64,000 nt of DNA. Source: Sphingobacterium thalpophilum. Lineage in GTDB: Bacteria; Bacteroidota; Bacteroidia; Sphingobacteriales; Sphingobacteriaceae. The notes below the pieces were generated by a model that had not been told where the DNA came from, did not search any database, and saw only the letters and a program-made list of their open reading frames with translations. A program made the position numbers and the translations under genes. The first letter of the stretch is position 1, and every line of letters begins with the position of its first letter. The stretch is from the NCBI GenBank assembly GCA_945868825.1, contig CAMBMM010000001.1, positions 248,001 to 312,000 of the forward strand, written 5' to 3'. Positions 1-8,543 of this stretch are shown one piece after another.

Positions 1-133
1 CATCGGAAGTGGAAGACCAATTGTAAATATTCTCGGGCATTAATTGTTGGTGATTGTTTAAATCGGCCAAAAATGTATAGACTTCTGCAATGGGTTTGTT
101 TAGTGTAACAGTGCTGGTGATGCTCGTATTCAT
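1..133 (-). CDS. SRPBCC family protein, N-terminal fragment (cut by window edge)
   Basis: The reading frame starts at the ATG at 131-133 and runs off the left edge, so only the first 44 residues are visible. The opening (MNTSITSTVTLNKPIAEVYT, then FLADLNNHQQLMP) is typical of the first beta strand and helix of SRPBCC / polyketide-cyclase-like proteins, which form a helix-grip fold around hydrophobic ligands. It lies 10 nt downstream of pyrE on the same strand and is probably co-transcribed with it. The ligand and function cannot be told from this fragment. Confidence 0.7.
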   Translation of the reverse strand, partial: MNTSITSTVTLNKPIAEVYTFLADLNNHQQLMPENIYNWSSTSD

Positions 134-143
134 GCTTATTAAT

Positions 144-785
144 TTATTTCCCCCAGGTTTCGGGTTTTATGCGCCAATCTTCCAATAGTTTCAGGTCTTC
201 GGGCTTTATCATTTGGTGTTCGGCGGCATAGCTAATAAGCGCCGAGTAATTGGATAAGGTAAAGTAAGGGCATTTGGCTTCTTTAAAGCTTTCATCGGCT
301 TTTTCAAAACCATAGGTAAAAATGGCGGCAAGCCCAGCCACTACGCAGCCAGCATCTCGTAGAGCATGCACGGCTTGTAAGCTACTTTTTCCGGTAGAAA
401 TTAAATCTTCAATAACCACTACCCGTTGCCCTTTTACTACTTCTCCTTCAATTAAGCTACCGGTACCGTGCTCTTTTGCTTTAGCTCGTACATAAATAAA
501 AGGTAACCCTAATTCTTGCGCAACCAAAACTCCTTGCGGAATTCCGGCAGTGGCTACACCGGCAATACAATCTACCGTGCCAAATTGATCTTGAATAAGG
601 ACCGTTAATTTCTGACGAATATAGGTTCTGATGCCGGGATGCGATAAGGTAATGCGGTTATCGCAGTAAATGGGAGATTTCCAACCAGAGGCCCAGGTAA
701 ACGGATTACTAGGTTGTAATTTTATTGCTTTTATTTGTAAAAGGGATTCTGCAATTTTCTGCTCTATTTCTAACTGGTTTACCAT
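144..785 (-). CDS. pyrE: Orotate phosphoribosyltransferase
   Basis: The 213-residue cytosolic enzyme transfers the phosphoribosyl group of PRPP to orotate to give OMP, the fifth step of de novo pyrimidine synthesis. The PRPP-binding loop is clear near residues 122-135 (VVVIEDLISTGKSS), and the N-terminal region has FTWASGWKSPIYCDNR, which matches the family's substrate-binding start. Length is normal for the family. The start codon lies only 7 nt from that of the divergent NUDIX gene, so its promoter must lie inside the neighbouring coding region. An SRPBCC gene follows after 10 nt. Confidence 0.95.
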   Translation of the reverse strand: MVNQLEIEQKIAESLLQIKAIKLQPSNPFTWASGWKSPIYCDNRITLSHPGIRTYIRQKLTVLIQDQFGTVDCIAGVATAGIPQGVLVAQELGLPFIYVRAKAKEHGTGSLIEGEVVKGQRVVVIEDLISTGKSSLQAVHALRDAGCVVAGLAAIFTYGFEKADESFKEAKCPYFTLSNYSALISYAAEHQMIKPEDLKLLEDWRIKPETWGK

Positions 786-792
786 AGCACAA

Positions 793-1395
793 ATGTATAG
801 AATTTATCTCAACGAAGTAAAACTGATTGTTGCCGAAGAGCTGCCCGAAGGTCTGCTTAATTATCAAGTACTTGAAGAAAAGGGCTTTAGCTTACCTAAT
901 TTTTTTCAAGAAAAATGCTCGGGAAGCCTTCCGCAGAGCTATGTGTTGGTGGTAGCTAATCCCGCAATTTTCTTAAAAAAAGCTAGGCAGCATTTTAAAT
1001 ACATTGAAGCCGCTGGAGGCTTGGTATACAACAATGAAGGTGCTTGTTTGTTTATCTATCGAAGAGATAAATGGGATTTACCAAAGGGCAAAATAGATGC
1101 TGGTGAAAGCCCTATAGAAGCCGCCCAGAGGGAAGTGGAAGAGGAGTGTGGGGTGGTAGTAACAGCGGTGAACGAATTGCTTGCCGAAACCTATCACCTG
1201 TATAGTTTAAAGAAAAAGGTGGTGTTTAAAAAAACCTATTGGTATGCCATGGCCGTTAGCGGAAAGCCCGACTTAATTCCGCAGGCGGAAGAAGATATTA
1301 CGGATGCTTGTTGGCTCTTGAAAAACCAGTTAGCCGAGGTAAAAGCGAATAGCTATCCGCTTATTTTAGACTTGGTAAACGAGCAGTTTAAATAA
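793..1395 (+). CDS. NUDIX hydrolase
   Basis: This 200-residue protein carries a full NUDIX box, G-x5-E-x7-REV-x-EE-x-G-V (GKIDAGESPIEAAQREVEEE then CGV), which binds divalent metal and cleaves a nucleoside diphosphate linked to another group. The substrate cannot be predicted. The roughly 70 residues before the NUDIX fold are an extra N-terminal segment (MYRIYLNEVKLIV onward). The ATG at 793 was chosen over an in-frame ATG at 670, because the longer start would lie deep inside pyrE and adds residues encoded by the pyrE antisense strand. Its 3' end overlaps the convergent coaD by 8 nt. Confidence 0.85.
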   Translation: MYRIYLNEVKLIVAEELPEGLLNYQVLEEKGFSLPNFFQEKCSGSLPQSYVLVVANPAIFLKKARQHFKYIEAAGGLVYNNEGACLFIYRRDKWDLPKGKIDAGESPIEAAQREVEEECGVVVTAVNELLAETYHLYSLKKKVVFKKTYWYAMAVSGKPDLIPQAEEDITDACWLLKNQLAEVKANSYPLILDLVNEQFK

Positions 1396-1849
1396 ACTCC
1401 AATACTTCTTTGGGTACAAATTGGCTGATATCGCCTTTGTTGCGTAAAATATCACGCACAATGGTAGAGCTGATGGATGAATAGCCCGGTTTACTCACAA
1501 TAAAAATGCTTTCAATTTCGGGTACCAAGGCATGGTTCATTTGCGCAATGGCTTTTTCGTATTCAAAATCAGATACGGTACGAATGCCTCGAATCATGTA
1601 GTTAGCCCCTAGTTGCTTGCAAAAATCAACGGTTAAGCCACTATAGGTTTGAATTTCCACCTTGGGTTCGTCGGCAAAAACTGCTTCTAGCATTTTTTTA
1701 CGAGCTTCAATGGACAATAAAGCCTGCTTGGTGCTATTTATGCCAATACCAATAACCACCTTGTCGAATAACGAAATAGAACGCTTGAGGATATCAACGT
1801 GTGCTTTGGTAACCGGGTCAAAAGAGCCTGGAAAAAGTGCGATTTTCAT
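1388..1849 (-). CDS. coaD: Pantetheine-phosphate adenylyltransferase
   Basis: The enzyme adenylates 4'-phosphopantetheine with ATP to give dephospho-CoA, the penultimate step of coenzyme A synthesis. The 153-residue length is normal. The N-terminus ALFPGSFDPVTKAHVDIL is the nucleotidyltransferase signature, and YSSISSTIVRDI near residue 125 is the ISSTxxR motif. The usual T/HxGH reads TKAH here, so the glycine is replaced by alanine while the catalytic histidine is kept. It lies 16 nt downstream of rsmD on the same strand, an arrangement that suggests co-transcription with rsmD and DUF3822. Confidence 0.93.
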   Translation of the reverse strand: MKIALFPGSFDPVTKAHVDILKRSISLFDKVVIGIGINSTKQALLSIEARKKMLEAVFADEPKVEIQTYSGLTVDFCKQLGANYMIRGIRTVSDFEYEKAIAQMNHALVPEIESIFIVSKPGYSSISSTIVRDILRNKGDISQFVPKEVLEFI

Positions 1850-1865
1850 AGTACTAAATTGAGGT

Positions 1866-2420
1866 TTATTTATCGGATTTTAAAACGGTTGGTGGCGCAA
1901 AAAAACTGAAGGAAGAAGAACCGTATACCCGTTGTTCTATAAAAAACGGATGACTGAGCTTTTTCATACTCGGATGTTCTACAATTAAATAGCCGCCAGC
2001 TTTTACCAAGTTACGTTCAAATACTCTTTCGGCAATGAGGTTTATTTGAGGCAAATCGTAGGGCGGATCGGCAAAGATGAGGTCGAATGGTTCGGTTTCT
2101 AATGCTAAAAACTTAAACACATCGGCTTGGTAAGTTTTAATCTGCTCCAGCTGATGCTTTTGTGCCGTAGTTTTTAAAAAGTGCACACAATTGCGGTCGC
2201 GATCTACCGAAAGTACTTCGGGTACCATCCGCGAAGCAAATTCTAAACTGATATTGCCGGTGCCCGAAAACAAATCGAGTACCCGAATGGCATCAAAATC
2301 GAATTGGTTGTGTAAAATATTAAATAAGGCCTCTTTGGCCATATCGGTTGTGGGGCGTACCGGTAAGTTTTGTGGAGCTTGCAAGCGCAAGCCTTTTAGT
2401 TTGCCGCCAATTATTCGCAT
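1866..2420 (-). CDS. rsmD: 16S rRNA (guanine(966)-N(2))-methyltransferase
   Basis: The 184-residue enzyme uses S-adenosylmethionine to methylate N2 of G966 in 16S rRNA of the assembled 30S particle. The N-terminal signature MRIIGGKLKGLRL, the SAM-binding loop DLFSGTGNISLE near residue 49 and the catalytic motif IV DPPY in FADPPYDLP near residue 117 all match RsmD. It overlaps the upstream DUF3822 gene by 2 to 10 nt and precedes coaD, the common Bacteroidota order. RsmD-coaD adjacency is also widespread in bacteria. Confidence 0.93.
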   Translation of the reverse strand: MRIIGGKLKGLRLQAPQNLPVRPTTDMAKEALFNILHNQFDFDAIRVLDLFSGTGNISLEFASRMVPEVLSVDRDRNCVHFLKTTAQKHQLEQIKTYQADVFKFLALETEPFDLIFADPPYDLPQINLIAERVFERNLVKAGGYLIVEHPSMKKLSHPFFIEQRVYGSSSFSFFAPPTVLKSDK

Positions 2421-3220
2421 AGGCTTAAGGCTGTTAGCAAGTAATATTGCTCAGGTGCCAAGCTAGAAAAAGTTTCTGAAACTCGAATAAAAGCTGTTTT
2501 ATCTGCTTTTTTCTGCGTGTTGCTGTATTTGCTTAAGCGTTCTAGCCAATCCATTTGTGCTTCGCCAGAGAGGATCCATTCCGTTTGTTTCATATCTAGC
2601 TTTAAGGTGTCTAACAACTGCAATAAAAAGTAGTTAAACTCATCGGGCGTACGGGCCGGAAAACTGTTGTGAAATTGAAATTTATCTTCCTTTAAATAAG
2701 TAGCATCAAAACTATCGGCGCTAAAATTTAAGGCAATAGATCCGCCTTCTTCTTTTTTATTGAATTTGCAGGCCGCCTCAATAAGCGGACTAGAGGCATG
2801 GTAAAAATGTGGCTGATGTACGCCTTGGTGTACCGCAGTCAACACCGTTTTTTCTACCGCAAAAACCACCACGCATTTGGCCGCCTTAATTACTTGTGTC
2901 AATATATCCTCATCTTCGTTGGCCTGAATAAACTTGCCATAAGACGCTAAATGTGCTGTTTCAAATAAGTCTTCGGGAATGTAGGTGAATTTGCTGGTAT
3001 GCACCGCCACTTTTACTTTGCGGTAGTAGAAACTAGCCAACACATCTTCTTTGGCAAAGGCGGCAAAATTGGCTGCTTCGCCAACAATTTTTAATTGATC
3101 TTGGCCAATATCCAATACGGCATAGTGGAGCGTATTGGGCAAAAGCTCTAGCAACAAATCGCATTTACCCGAGTGTTGTGTTTGAAAAGAAGGATCTTGT
3201 ATTTTGGTGGTTTGCATCAT
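2411..3220 (-). CDS. DUF3822 family protein
   Basis: The predicted cytosolic protein of about 269 residues matches the DUF3822 family, which Bacteroidota commonly carry just upstream of rsmD. The fold resembles the actin/Hsp70 type: CDLLLELLPNTLHYAVLD at the start, and a conserved C-terminal segment with YYLLTALSLCE. No catalytic motif is visible and the function is unknown. Two adjacent ATG codons (3218-3220 and 3215-3217) are the likely starts; a TTG further upstream would lie inside the candidate promoter at 3227-3234. It overlaps rsmD, so the two are translationally linked. Confidence 0.75.
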   Translation of the reverse strand: MMQTTKIQDPSFQTQHSGKCDLLLELLPNTLHYAVLDIGQDQLKIVGEAANFAAFAKEDVLASFYYRKVKVAVHTSKFTYIPEDLFETAHLASYGKFIQANEDEDILTQVIKAAKCVVVFAVEKTVLTAVHQGVHQPHFYHASSPLIEAACKFNKKEEGGSIALNFSADSFDATYLKEDKFQFHNSFPARTPDEFNYFLLQLLDTLKLDMKQTEWILSGEAQMDWLERLSKYSNTQKKADKTAFIRVSETFSSLAPEQYYLLTALSLCE

Positions 3221-3226
3221 CTTCAA

Positions 3227-3234
3227 CAAATGTA
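3227..3234 (-). promoter_or_regulatory. Candidate -7 element (TACATTTG) for DUF3822-rsmD-coaD
   Basis: The minus strand reads TACATTTG here, an exact match to the Bacteroidota sigma-ABfr -7 consensus TAnnTTTG. It ends 6 nt before the DUF3822 ATG, so the transcript would have almost no 5' leader. No clear -33 TTTG was seen at the right spacing. Confidence 0.4.
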
Positions 3235-3282
3235 AATTTTTTTTAGCATGAGAACATCAAAGCAATTGCGCATTTTTGAAAC

Positions 3283-4692
3283 ATGAGTAGCTTTCTCACC
3301 CTAATGCACCAAGAATTGGGCAATATTCCTACCACACAGCAGGAAGAAGCCTTTGTTTTGTTGGAGCGATTTATTCATGCACCCGAAGAAAAAGCCTGTT
3401 TGGTGCTTAAAGGCTATGCTGGTACGGGTAAAACCACGCTCATTAGTGCCTTGGTGAACGTATTGCCCAAATTTAATTTTAAATCGGTGTTGTTGGCGCC
3501 CACGGGTAGGGCCGCCAAAGTAATGAGCAGCTATTCTTCTAAAAAAGCAAGCACCATTCACAGGCGCATTTACCGTAAAAAATCGGCTATAAGCCACGAT
3601 ATGCAGTTTAGCTTAGGGCAAAATACCTTAGCCAATACCATTTTTGTGGTCGATGAGGCCTCCATGATTTCCGATGACTCCACCGATTACAGCCGCTCCG
3701 GATTATTGGAAGATTTAATCCGCTTTGTGTACGATACCCATCCCTGCAAACTCATTTTAGTGGGCGATACCGCTCAGCTGCCGCCCGTGGGCTCTACCGA
3801 AAGTCCTGCACTAGACGCTAACTATTTAAAAGATAAATACGACTTATCGGTCTATCAAACCGAGCTCACCGATGTGGTGCGCCAAGAAAAAAGTTCGGGT
3901 ATTTTGTACCATGCCACCCAATTGCGTGAATACATCAGGCAAGAAAAGGACCAAGTACCCGTACTTTCGGCCAAAGGCTATGCCGATTTATTTCACATGA
4001 CCGGCGAACGCCTCATTGAAGGCTTATCCTATGCTTACGATAAGTTTGGTATAGAAAATACCCTGGTGATTTGCCGATCCAATAAGGGCGCCAATAATTA
4101 CAACCAAAATATTCGCAACCGTATTTTGTATCGAGAAGAAGAACTCAGCGGTGGCGATTACATCATGGTGGTGCGCAACAACTATTTTTGGTTGGCCGAC
4201 GAAGAGAAAAAAGGCAATTTTATAGCCAATGGCGATATTGCTAAGATTCGGAAAGTAAAATCTATTTCCGAGCAATTTGGCTTCCGCTTTGCCGATGTGG
4301 TGTTGGAGTTTTTGGATTATCCGGATGAAGAGCCGCTTAATTGCAAAGTGATGCTAGATACGCTTTACACCGAAACGCCAAATCTTTCCTACAACGATAA
4401 TAAACGCCTTTACGAAGCTGTATCGGCAGATTATGCGCACATTGCTAGCAAAGCCCAGCGCCTAAAAGCCATAAAAGAAGACCCCTATTTTAATGCCCTG
4501 CAAATAAAATTTGCCTATGCCGTAACCTGCCATAAAGCCCAAGGTGGGCAGTGGAATGCGGTGTTTATAGACCAAGGCTACCTCACTGAAGAACTCGTTA
4601 ACACCGAGTTTTTACGCTGGCTTTATACCGCCATTACCCGTAGCACCACCGAATTGTTTTTGGTGAACTTCGGGCAGCAGTTTCAGGAATAA
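3283..4692 (+). CDS. RecD-like ATP-dependent DNA helicase (SF1)
   Basis: The 469-residue cytosolic protein is a superfamily 1 helicase of the RecD/Pif1-like type that Bacteroidota usually carry as a stand-alone gene. Walker A is GYAGTGKT at residues 44-51. Walker B is VVDEASM, motif III is GDTAQLPPVGS, and the C-terminal motifs V/VI are TCHKAQGGQW and YTAITRS. No nuclease domain or RecD N-terminal extension is present, so it is not part of a RecBCD complex here. A role in DNA repair or replication-fork processing is inferred from the family. It stops 11 nt before the end of the convergent DUF2911 gene. Confidence 0.88.
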   Translation: MSSFLTLMHQELGNIPTTQQEEAFVLLERFIHAPEEKACLVLKGYAGTGKTTLISALVNVLPKFNFKSVLLAPTGRAAKVMSSYSSKKASTIHRRIYRKKSAISHDMQFSLGQNTLANTIFVVDEASMISDDSTDYSRSGLLEDLIRFVYDTHPCKLILVGDTAQLPPVGSTESPALDANYLKDKYDLSVYQTELTDVVRQEKSSGILYHATQLREYIRQEKDQVPVLSAKGYADLFHMTGERLIEGLSYAYDKFGIENTLVICRSNKGANNYNQNIRNRILYREEELSGGDYIMVVRNNYFWLADEEKKGNFIANGDIAKIRKVKSISEQFGFRFADVVLEFLDYPDEEPLNCKVMLDTLYTETPNLSYNDNKRLYEAVSADYAHIASKAQRLKAIKEDPYFNALQIKFAYAVTCHKAQGGQWNAVFIDQGYLTEELVNTEFLRWLYTAITRSTTELFLVNFGQQFQE

Positions 4693-4703
4693 TGCGTATC
4701 GTA

Positions 4704-5546
4704 CTATTTTTTTTGCGCTTCAGTAATTAATTGTTGGTTCAACACCACGTAATCCTGATTTTTCTCTGCTTCGGCTAACGTACTAGAACGCTTTGCAGAT
4801 TCTATAGCTTCTGCTTTTAAACCCATTTTCAGTTCAATTTTAGCCTTCAAATGTTCCATCCAATACGCTTTCGGATTAGCCAAAGTAGCTTCCTGTATCC
4901 ATTCATACGCTTTGTTGAGGTCTTTGTTGGTATCAAAATAATAGGTAGCAGCTTGATAAAAAGGTTTAGAGGTACCTTGCATGGCTGCATCAATACCAGC
5001 CATTATTTTAGCATCCACATCGGTAGTAATTTTAACCGGCACCAAGGTTTTGTCCCACATTAACTGCAGTTCGCAGCTGTTGGCCATCACTCGTTCAAAG
5101 CCAATGCTAAAGCTCTCTACAGGCTTATTTAAGGCTACAGGTTTTACCGTTACTCTCAACAAATCATCCGTTTCTTGGTAACCCATGGCTCCCCAAAGTT
5201 TGGTATTCTTGCTTAAAATAATGGTCCATTCATCTTTGTCAGGAATGCTGTACAAGGCATATTCTCCCGCAGGAACCAATTTTCCTTCCAGCATCACATC
5301 ATCGCCAAAAGTAAGCTTGCTCGGAGCGTTTGCACCTGTGCGCCATACCTGCCCAAAAGGAATGAGCGTTCCGAAAATTTTGCGGCCTTTCACATTTGGC
5401 CTAGAGTAGGTAAGCTTGATGCTGCTCAATCCAAAATCTTGTTGAACAGATTGCGCAGTACTAGCTGCTGGTAAGCGAAGTGTTTGTGACTTGGCTATGC
5501 CGGCCATGCTGATGAGGCCGATACATATGATGATGATTTTTTTCAT
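4704..5546 (-). CDS. DUF2911 domain-containing secreted protein
   Basis: The 280-residue protein starts with a signal peptide (MKKIIIICIGLISMAGIAKS, cleavage near SQT), so it is exported. The DUF2911 domain spans about residues 25-180: it includes LTYSRPNVKGRKIFG, VWRTGANAPSKLTFGDD and PAGEYALYSIP. A short helical region that looks TPR-like follows (DLNKAYEWIQEATLANPKAY). The family is common in Bacteroidota, predicted periplasmic, and has no known function. It is a single-gene unit: the next gene on its strand is 253 nt upstream, and that spacer (5547-5799) holds nothing recognisable beyond AT-rich DNA. Confidence 0.85.
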   Translation of the reverse strand: MKKIIIICIGLISMAGIAKSQTLRLPAASTAQSVQQDFGLSSIKLTYSRPNVKGRKIFGTLIPFGQVWRTGANAPSKLTFGDDVMLEGKLVPAGEYALYSIPDKDEWTIILSKNTKLWGAMGYQETDDLLRVTVKPVALNKPVESFSIGFERVMANSCELQLMWDKTLVPVKITTDVDAKIMAGIDAAMQGTSKPFYQAATYYFDTNKDLNKAYEWIQEATLANPKAYWMEHLKAKIELKMGLKAEAIESAKRSSTLAEAEKNQDYVVLNQQLITEAQKK

Positions 5547-5799
5547 GCTGATGTTTTTTTTATAAAGATAGGGGCTAATTTCATTTAGGCGTCAGTAAAG
5601 TCTAATTTTTTGAATGGTAGCCTTTCTATACGCATCTCAATCGAGTAGGGTATAATGAGGTTTTAAATCATGTTTATTTTTTAGTTTGGTGGTACTTTTT
5701 AGTATAGAGTATTGCAGTCCAAATTCAGTTTCCTTGTTAACTTCCGCCGATTAAGAGTTTTGGCTCGTTGACGTCATTTAAATCTATTAAAAACCAATT

Positions 5800-6504
5800 T
5801 TAATGATCAAAATTTGGCAATTTTTTCTTTAAATAATTTACCCAAACTGCATATCCATTTTCATTTAAGTGTGTGCCATCGGTGGTGTAATCTTTTTTCA
5901 TAAGGCCCTCTCCATCCGTAAATAAGGGGTGAATATTAAGCAGGATGTAGATTTTTTGCCCTGCTTTTTCTTTCAGAAGCGAATTAGTTTGCTGAATTTT
6001 TTCTTTTATAGCACGGGTTGCACTGGGCAATACGGTTTGTACAAACAATTTGGTGTTTGGTGACGCTCTACGAATGTTTTTAGCAATAGCAATTATATTT
6101 CCGGCAACATACTCTGGCGTAGTAGAGTCGTTGAAGATATCATTTATCCCAATAAGTAAAAAAATGGCTTTTGGCTTCACATAGGTTATCTCATCGAGTC
6201 TCTTTAAAACTCCCTCACTTACATCTCCTGAAATGCCCCGATTTTTTACATTACTACTCCAGCCTAAGCGTTTACCCCAGTCACTGCCCTGCTCAGTAAT
6301 GCTGTTGCCCAAGAAAACGATATCCCCCATGGTTAAAGGATTTTTTTTAAACTCCTTTATTTTTTCATGGTAATGAGTTTTTGTCCATGCGGAGTGATGG
6401 CTAATAGATAAGGTATCAGGTGGATAAAGGCTTTCCGGAAGAGATTGAGCGGTAGCAAAACAAAAGAAGCTCATGAATATATAGGTTAGAAGGAATAGTC
6501 TCAT
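5800..6504 (-). CDS. Secreted SGNH/GDSL-type esterase
   Basis: The 234-residue protein has a signal peptide (MRLFLLTYIFMSFFCFATAQ) and the four SGNH blocks. Block I is GNSIT with nucleophile Ser68, block II is NRGISGD, block III is GIND at 119-122, and block V is DGTHL with Asp209 and His212. Members hydrolyse acyl or acetyl esters on sugars or lipids; being next to a GH43 glycosidase favours deacetylation of a plant-type polysaccharide, but that is inference. Base composition is visibly more AT-rich than that of the flanking housekeeping genes. It lies 148 nt downstream of GH43 on the same strand; that gap shows no terminator. Confidence 0.85.
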   Translation of the reverse strand: MRLFLLTYIFMSFFCFATAQSLPESLYPPDTLSISHHSAWTKTHYHEKIKEFKKNPLTMGDIVFLGNSITEQGSDWGKRLGWSSNVKNRGISGDVSEGVLKRLDEITYVKPKAIFLLIGINDIFNDSTTPEYVAGNIIAIAKNIRRASPNTKLFVQTVLPSATRAIKEKIQQTNSLLKEKAGQKIYILLNIHPLFTDGEGLMKKDYTTDGTHLNENGYAVWVNYLKKKLPNFDH

Positions 6505-6652
6505 TGCTATATTTTAGATTTAAATAGTTTTTGATTAGGAATTTGATAGCGCATTTCTGCTAACTAGTGATAACCTCAGCAAAACTCCTTTGAGCATATC
6601 CCTTAAATTTAGCATTTTAGCCCGCATGACGTTTATACAATGTTTTGGTATG

Positions 6653-8362
6653 TTATTTTTGTATTTTTTCAAATCCCTTGTATCTCACCCAATCAAAATC
6701 AACATAATCTCTTGAGTTTATTCCACTACTCGTAGTATAAATTCCTAAATAAGCTCCTGTGTATTTTTTACTCAAAATATGATTAGATTTAGTTTTCTCA
6801 AAGAGGTTGAACTCAGTTCCATCTAAAGAGTAGTAAAATGAATATCCGTAGTTTTCTGATTTAACATTAAATGTTATTTCTCCAGTGTAGTTAGGAATCG
6901 CTTGTTTTTTCAGGATAATAGGTTCAGCATTTGGCTCAGCTAGTTTTAATTGAAGCTTGAATTCCTTATCTTCTTTAATTACAGTAAGCGTAAAATAGTT
7001 ATCGTCTTTTTGAAAGAGACTTATACCTGCTTCGGAATTATTGGACTTAGGCTTGAAACTCATTTTTGCTTGAAACTCAAAATCAGTTTCAGTTTGCCTA
7101 AAACCAATTAAGCTTGCTCTACCACGTTCCTGGATAGTATTTGGATTCGTATACAATCTTAAATGGTCTTTTCTAGCACTTAAAGAGAAAGTATTTGGTA
7201 AAGGAACCCTTCTAAAGTTCCAATCAAGTTTTAAATTACTGCTTTCAAAATTGTCAATAAAGGATAAATTTCTTTTTTGTGTAGTACCTTTAAAAGGAAC
7301 AGGATTGGAACGTTCTACTTTCCCGGTTTGTGGTGCAACAACAGGCCATTCGTATTTTTTTTCTTTCCACCAAAAGGGCTCTCTTTCCCATTGCATTGGA
7401 ATTAGATGTGTTTCGCGTCCCATATTAGAACCTCTATCTTCCTCCCCTCTAATTCCTAAGGCAATCATATACCATCGTCCGTCATTAAGTTCTATTAAAT
7501 CGGCATGACCTGTGCTATGAACCCAATTATCGTATGAAAGTTGTCTAGTTGACAAGATAGGGTTTCTATCGTTTGGTATATATGGGCCTTTTATTGAGTC
7601 GCTTACAGCGATCATTACAGCATGGTTAAAACTTGTGCCCCCTTCAGCTACCATCAAATAGTAACGATTATCTCTTTTATACAGGTGAGGGCCCTCTACC
7701 CATACTCCCCCACAGGCTCCTCTCCATAAATAATGTCTTTCTCCAATTAATTTCCAGTTTTCAGCATCAATTTGTTGTAACCAAATTTCTCCTTCTCCCT
7801 CAAAGTTTGGATTTTCGGGTGAGTGCGTTCCTACATACCATACTTTACCATCGTTATCAAAAAATATGTCTGGGTCTATTCCAGGAGCACCTTCCAATAC
7901 ATGAGGTTCTGACCAAGGACCTTCTGGGTTCTTAGCCGTTAGAATGAAGTTTACAAAATCAGTAGTTTTTTTCTCCTCATTATAATAGACGTTTGTAGTT
8001 ATAATGTAAAACGTACCCTTATTGTATCTTATCGTTGGTGCGTGAATACCGCCATCAGATTGTACATCAACTAGATTCACTTCATCAGCGCATTGTTCAG
8101 CTCTATGAAGTCCGTAACCAATTAATTCCCAATTTATAAGGTCTTTACTTTTATGAATTGGCAAACCCGGAAAATATTCGAAAGAAGAATTTACTACATA
8201 AAATGTATCACCAACTTTACAAATTGACGGGTCAGGATATCCGCCAGGAATAATTGGATTTATAAAGGAATTTTGTTGAGACAGATTTTGACTCTTTATT
8301 TCCCGACTAAATATTGTTGTTAAACAAATAACGACTAGTAACGTTATCAATTTTTCTTTCAT
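6653..8362 (-). CDS. Glycoside hydrolase family 43 (beta-xylosidase/arabinofuranosidase-like)
   Basis: The 569-residue protein has a signal peptide and an N-terminal five-bladed GH43 propeller (about residues 35-330), then a C-terminal beta-sandwich resembling the beta-xylosidase concanavalin-like domain (about 365-565). The three acidic residues are visible: base Asp44 in GGYPDPS, pKa modulator Asp163 in PGIDPD, and acid Glu223 in WVEGPHLY. GH43 enzymes mostly cut beta-1,4-xylosyl or alpha-L-arabinofuranosyl bonds. It is probably periplasmic. The gene is AT-rich: a sampled 60-base row at 7141 has 18 G/C, against 28 in the row at 10681. It does not belong to the starch operon, which runs the other way from 8544. 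Confidence 0.88.
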   Translation of the reverse strand: MKEKLITLLVVICLTTIFSREIKSQNLSQQNSFINPIIPGGYPDPSICKVGDTFYVVNSSFEYFPGLPIHKSKDLINWELIGYGLHRAEQCADEVNLVDVQSDGGIHAPTIRYNKGTFYIITTNVYYNEEKKTTDFVNFILTAKNPEGPWSEPHVLEGAPGIDPDIFFDNDGKVWYVGTHSPENPNFEGEGEIWLQQIDAENWKLIGERHYLWRGACGGVWVEGPHLYKRDNRYYLMVAEGGTSFNHAVMIAVSDSIKGPYIPNDRNPILSTRQLSYDNWVHSTGHADLIELNDGRWYMIALGIRGEEDRGSNMGRETHLIPMQWEREPFWWKEKKYEWPVVAPQTGKVERSNPVPFKGTTQKRNLSFIDNFESSNLKLDWNFRRVPLPNTFSLSARKDHLRLYTNPNTIQERGRASLIGFRQTETDFEFQAKMSFKPKSNNSEAGISLFQKDDNYFTLTVIKEDKEFKLQLKLAEPNAEPIILKKQAIPNYTGEITFNVKSENYGYSFYYSLDGTEFNLFEKTKSNHILSKKYTGAYLGIYTTSSGINSRDYVDFDWVRYKGFEKIQK

Positions 8363-8543
8363 AGTATAAATATATTTAATCTACTACAACTAAGTATATA
8401 CCCTCAATTGAGCAAATAATTTATGGACTATACAGAGGCAATATAGAGAGATATACACAGTTAATCAACCTAAACTAATAAATTCCACAGAGCCTTTCCA
8501 AAATCACATTTTAAACTTAAATTAGAGGCTCAATTATACACAC

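Noticed and set aside
670-792. N-terminal extension of the NUDIX protein from an ATG at 670
   Set aside because: The extension lies inside pyrE on the opposite strand and reads as non-conserved sequence. The ATG at 793 gives a normal start.
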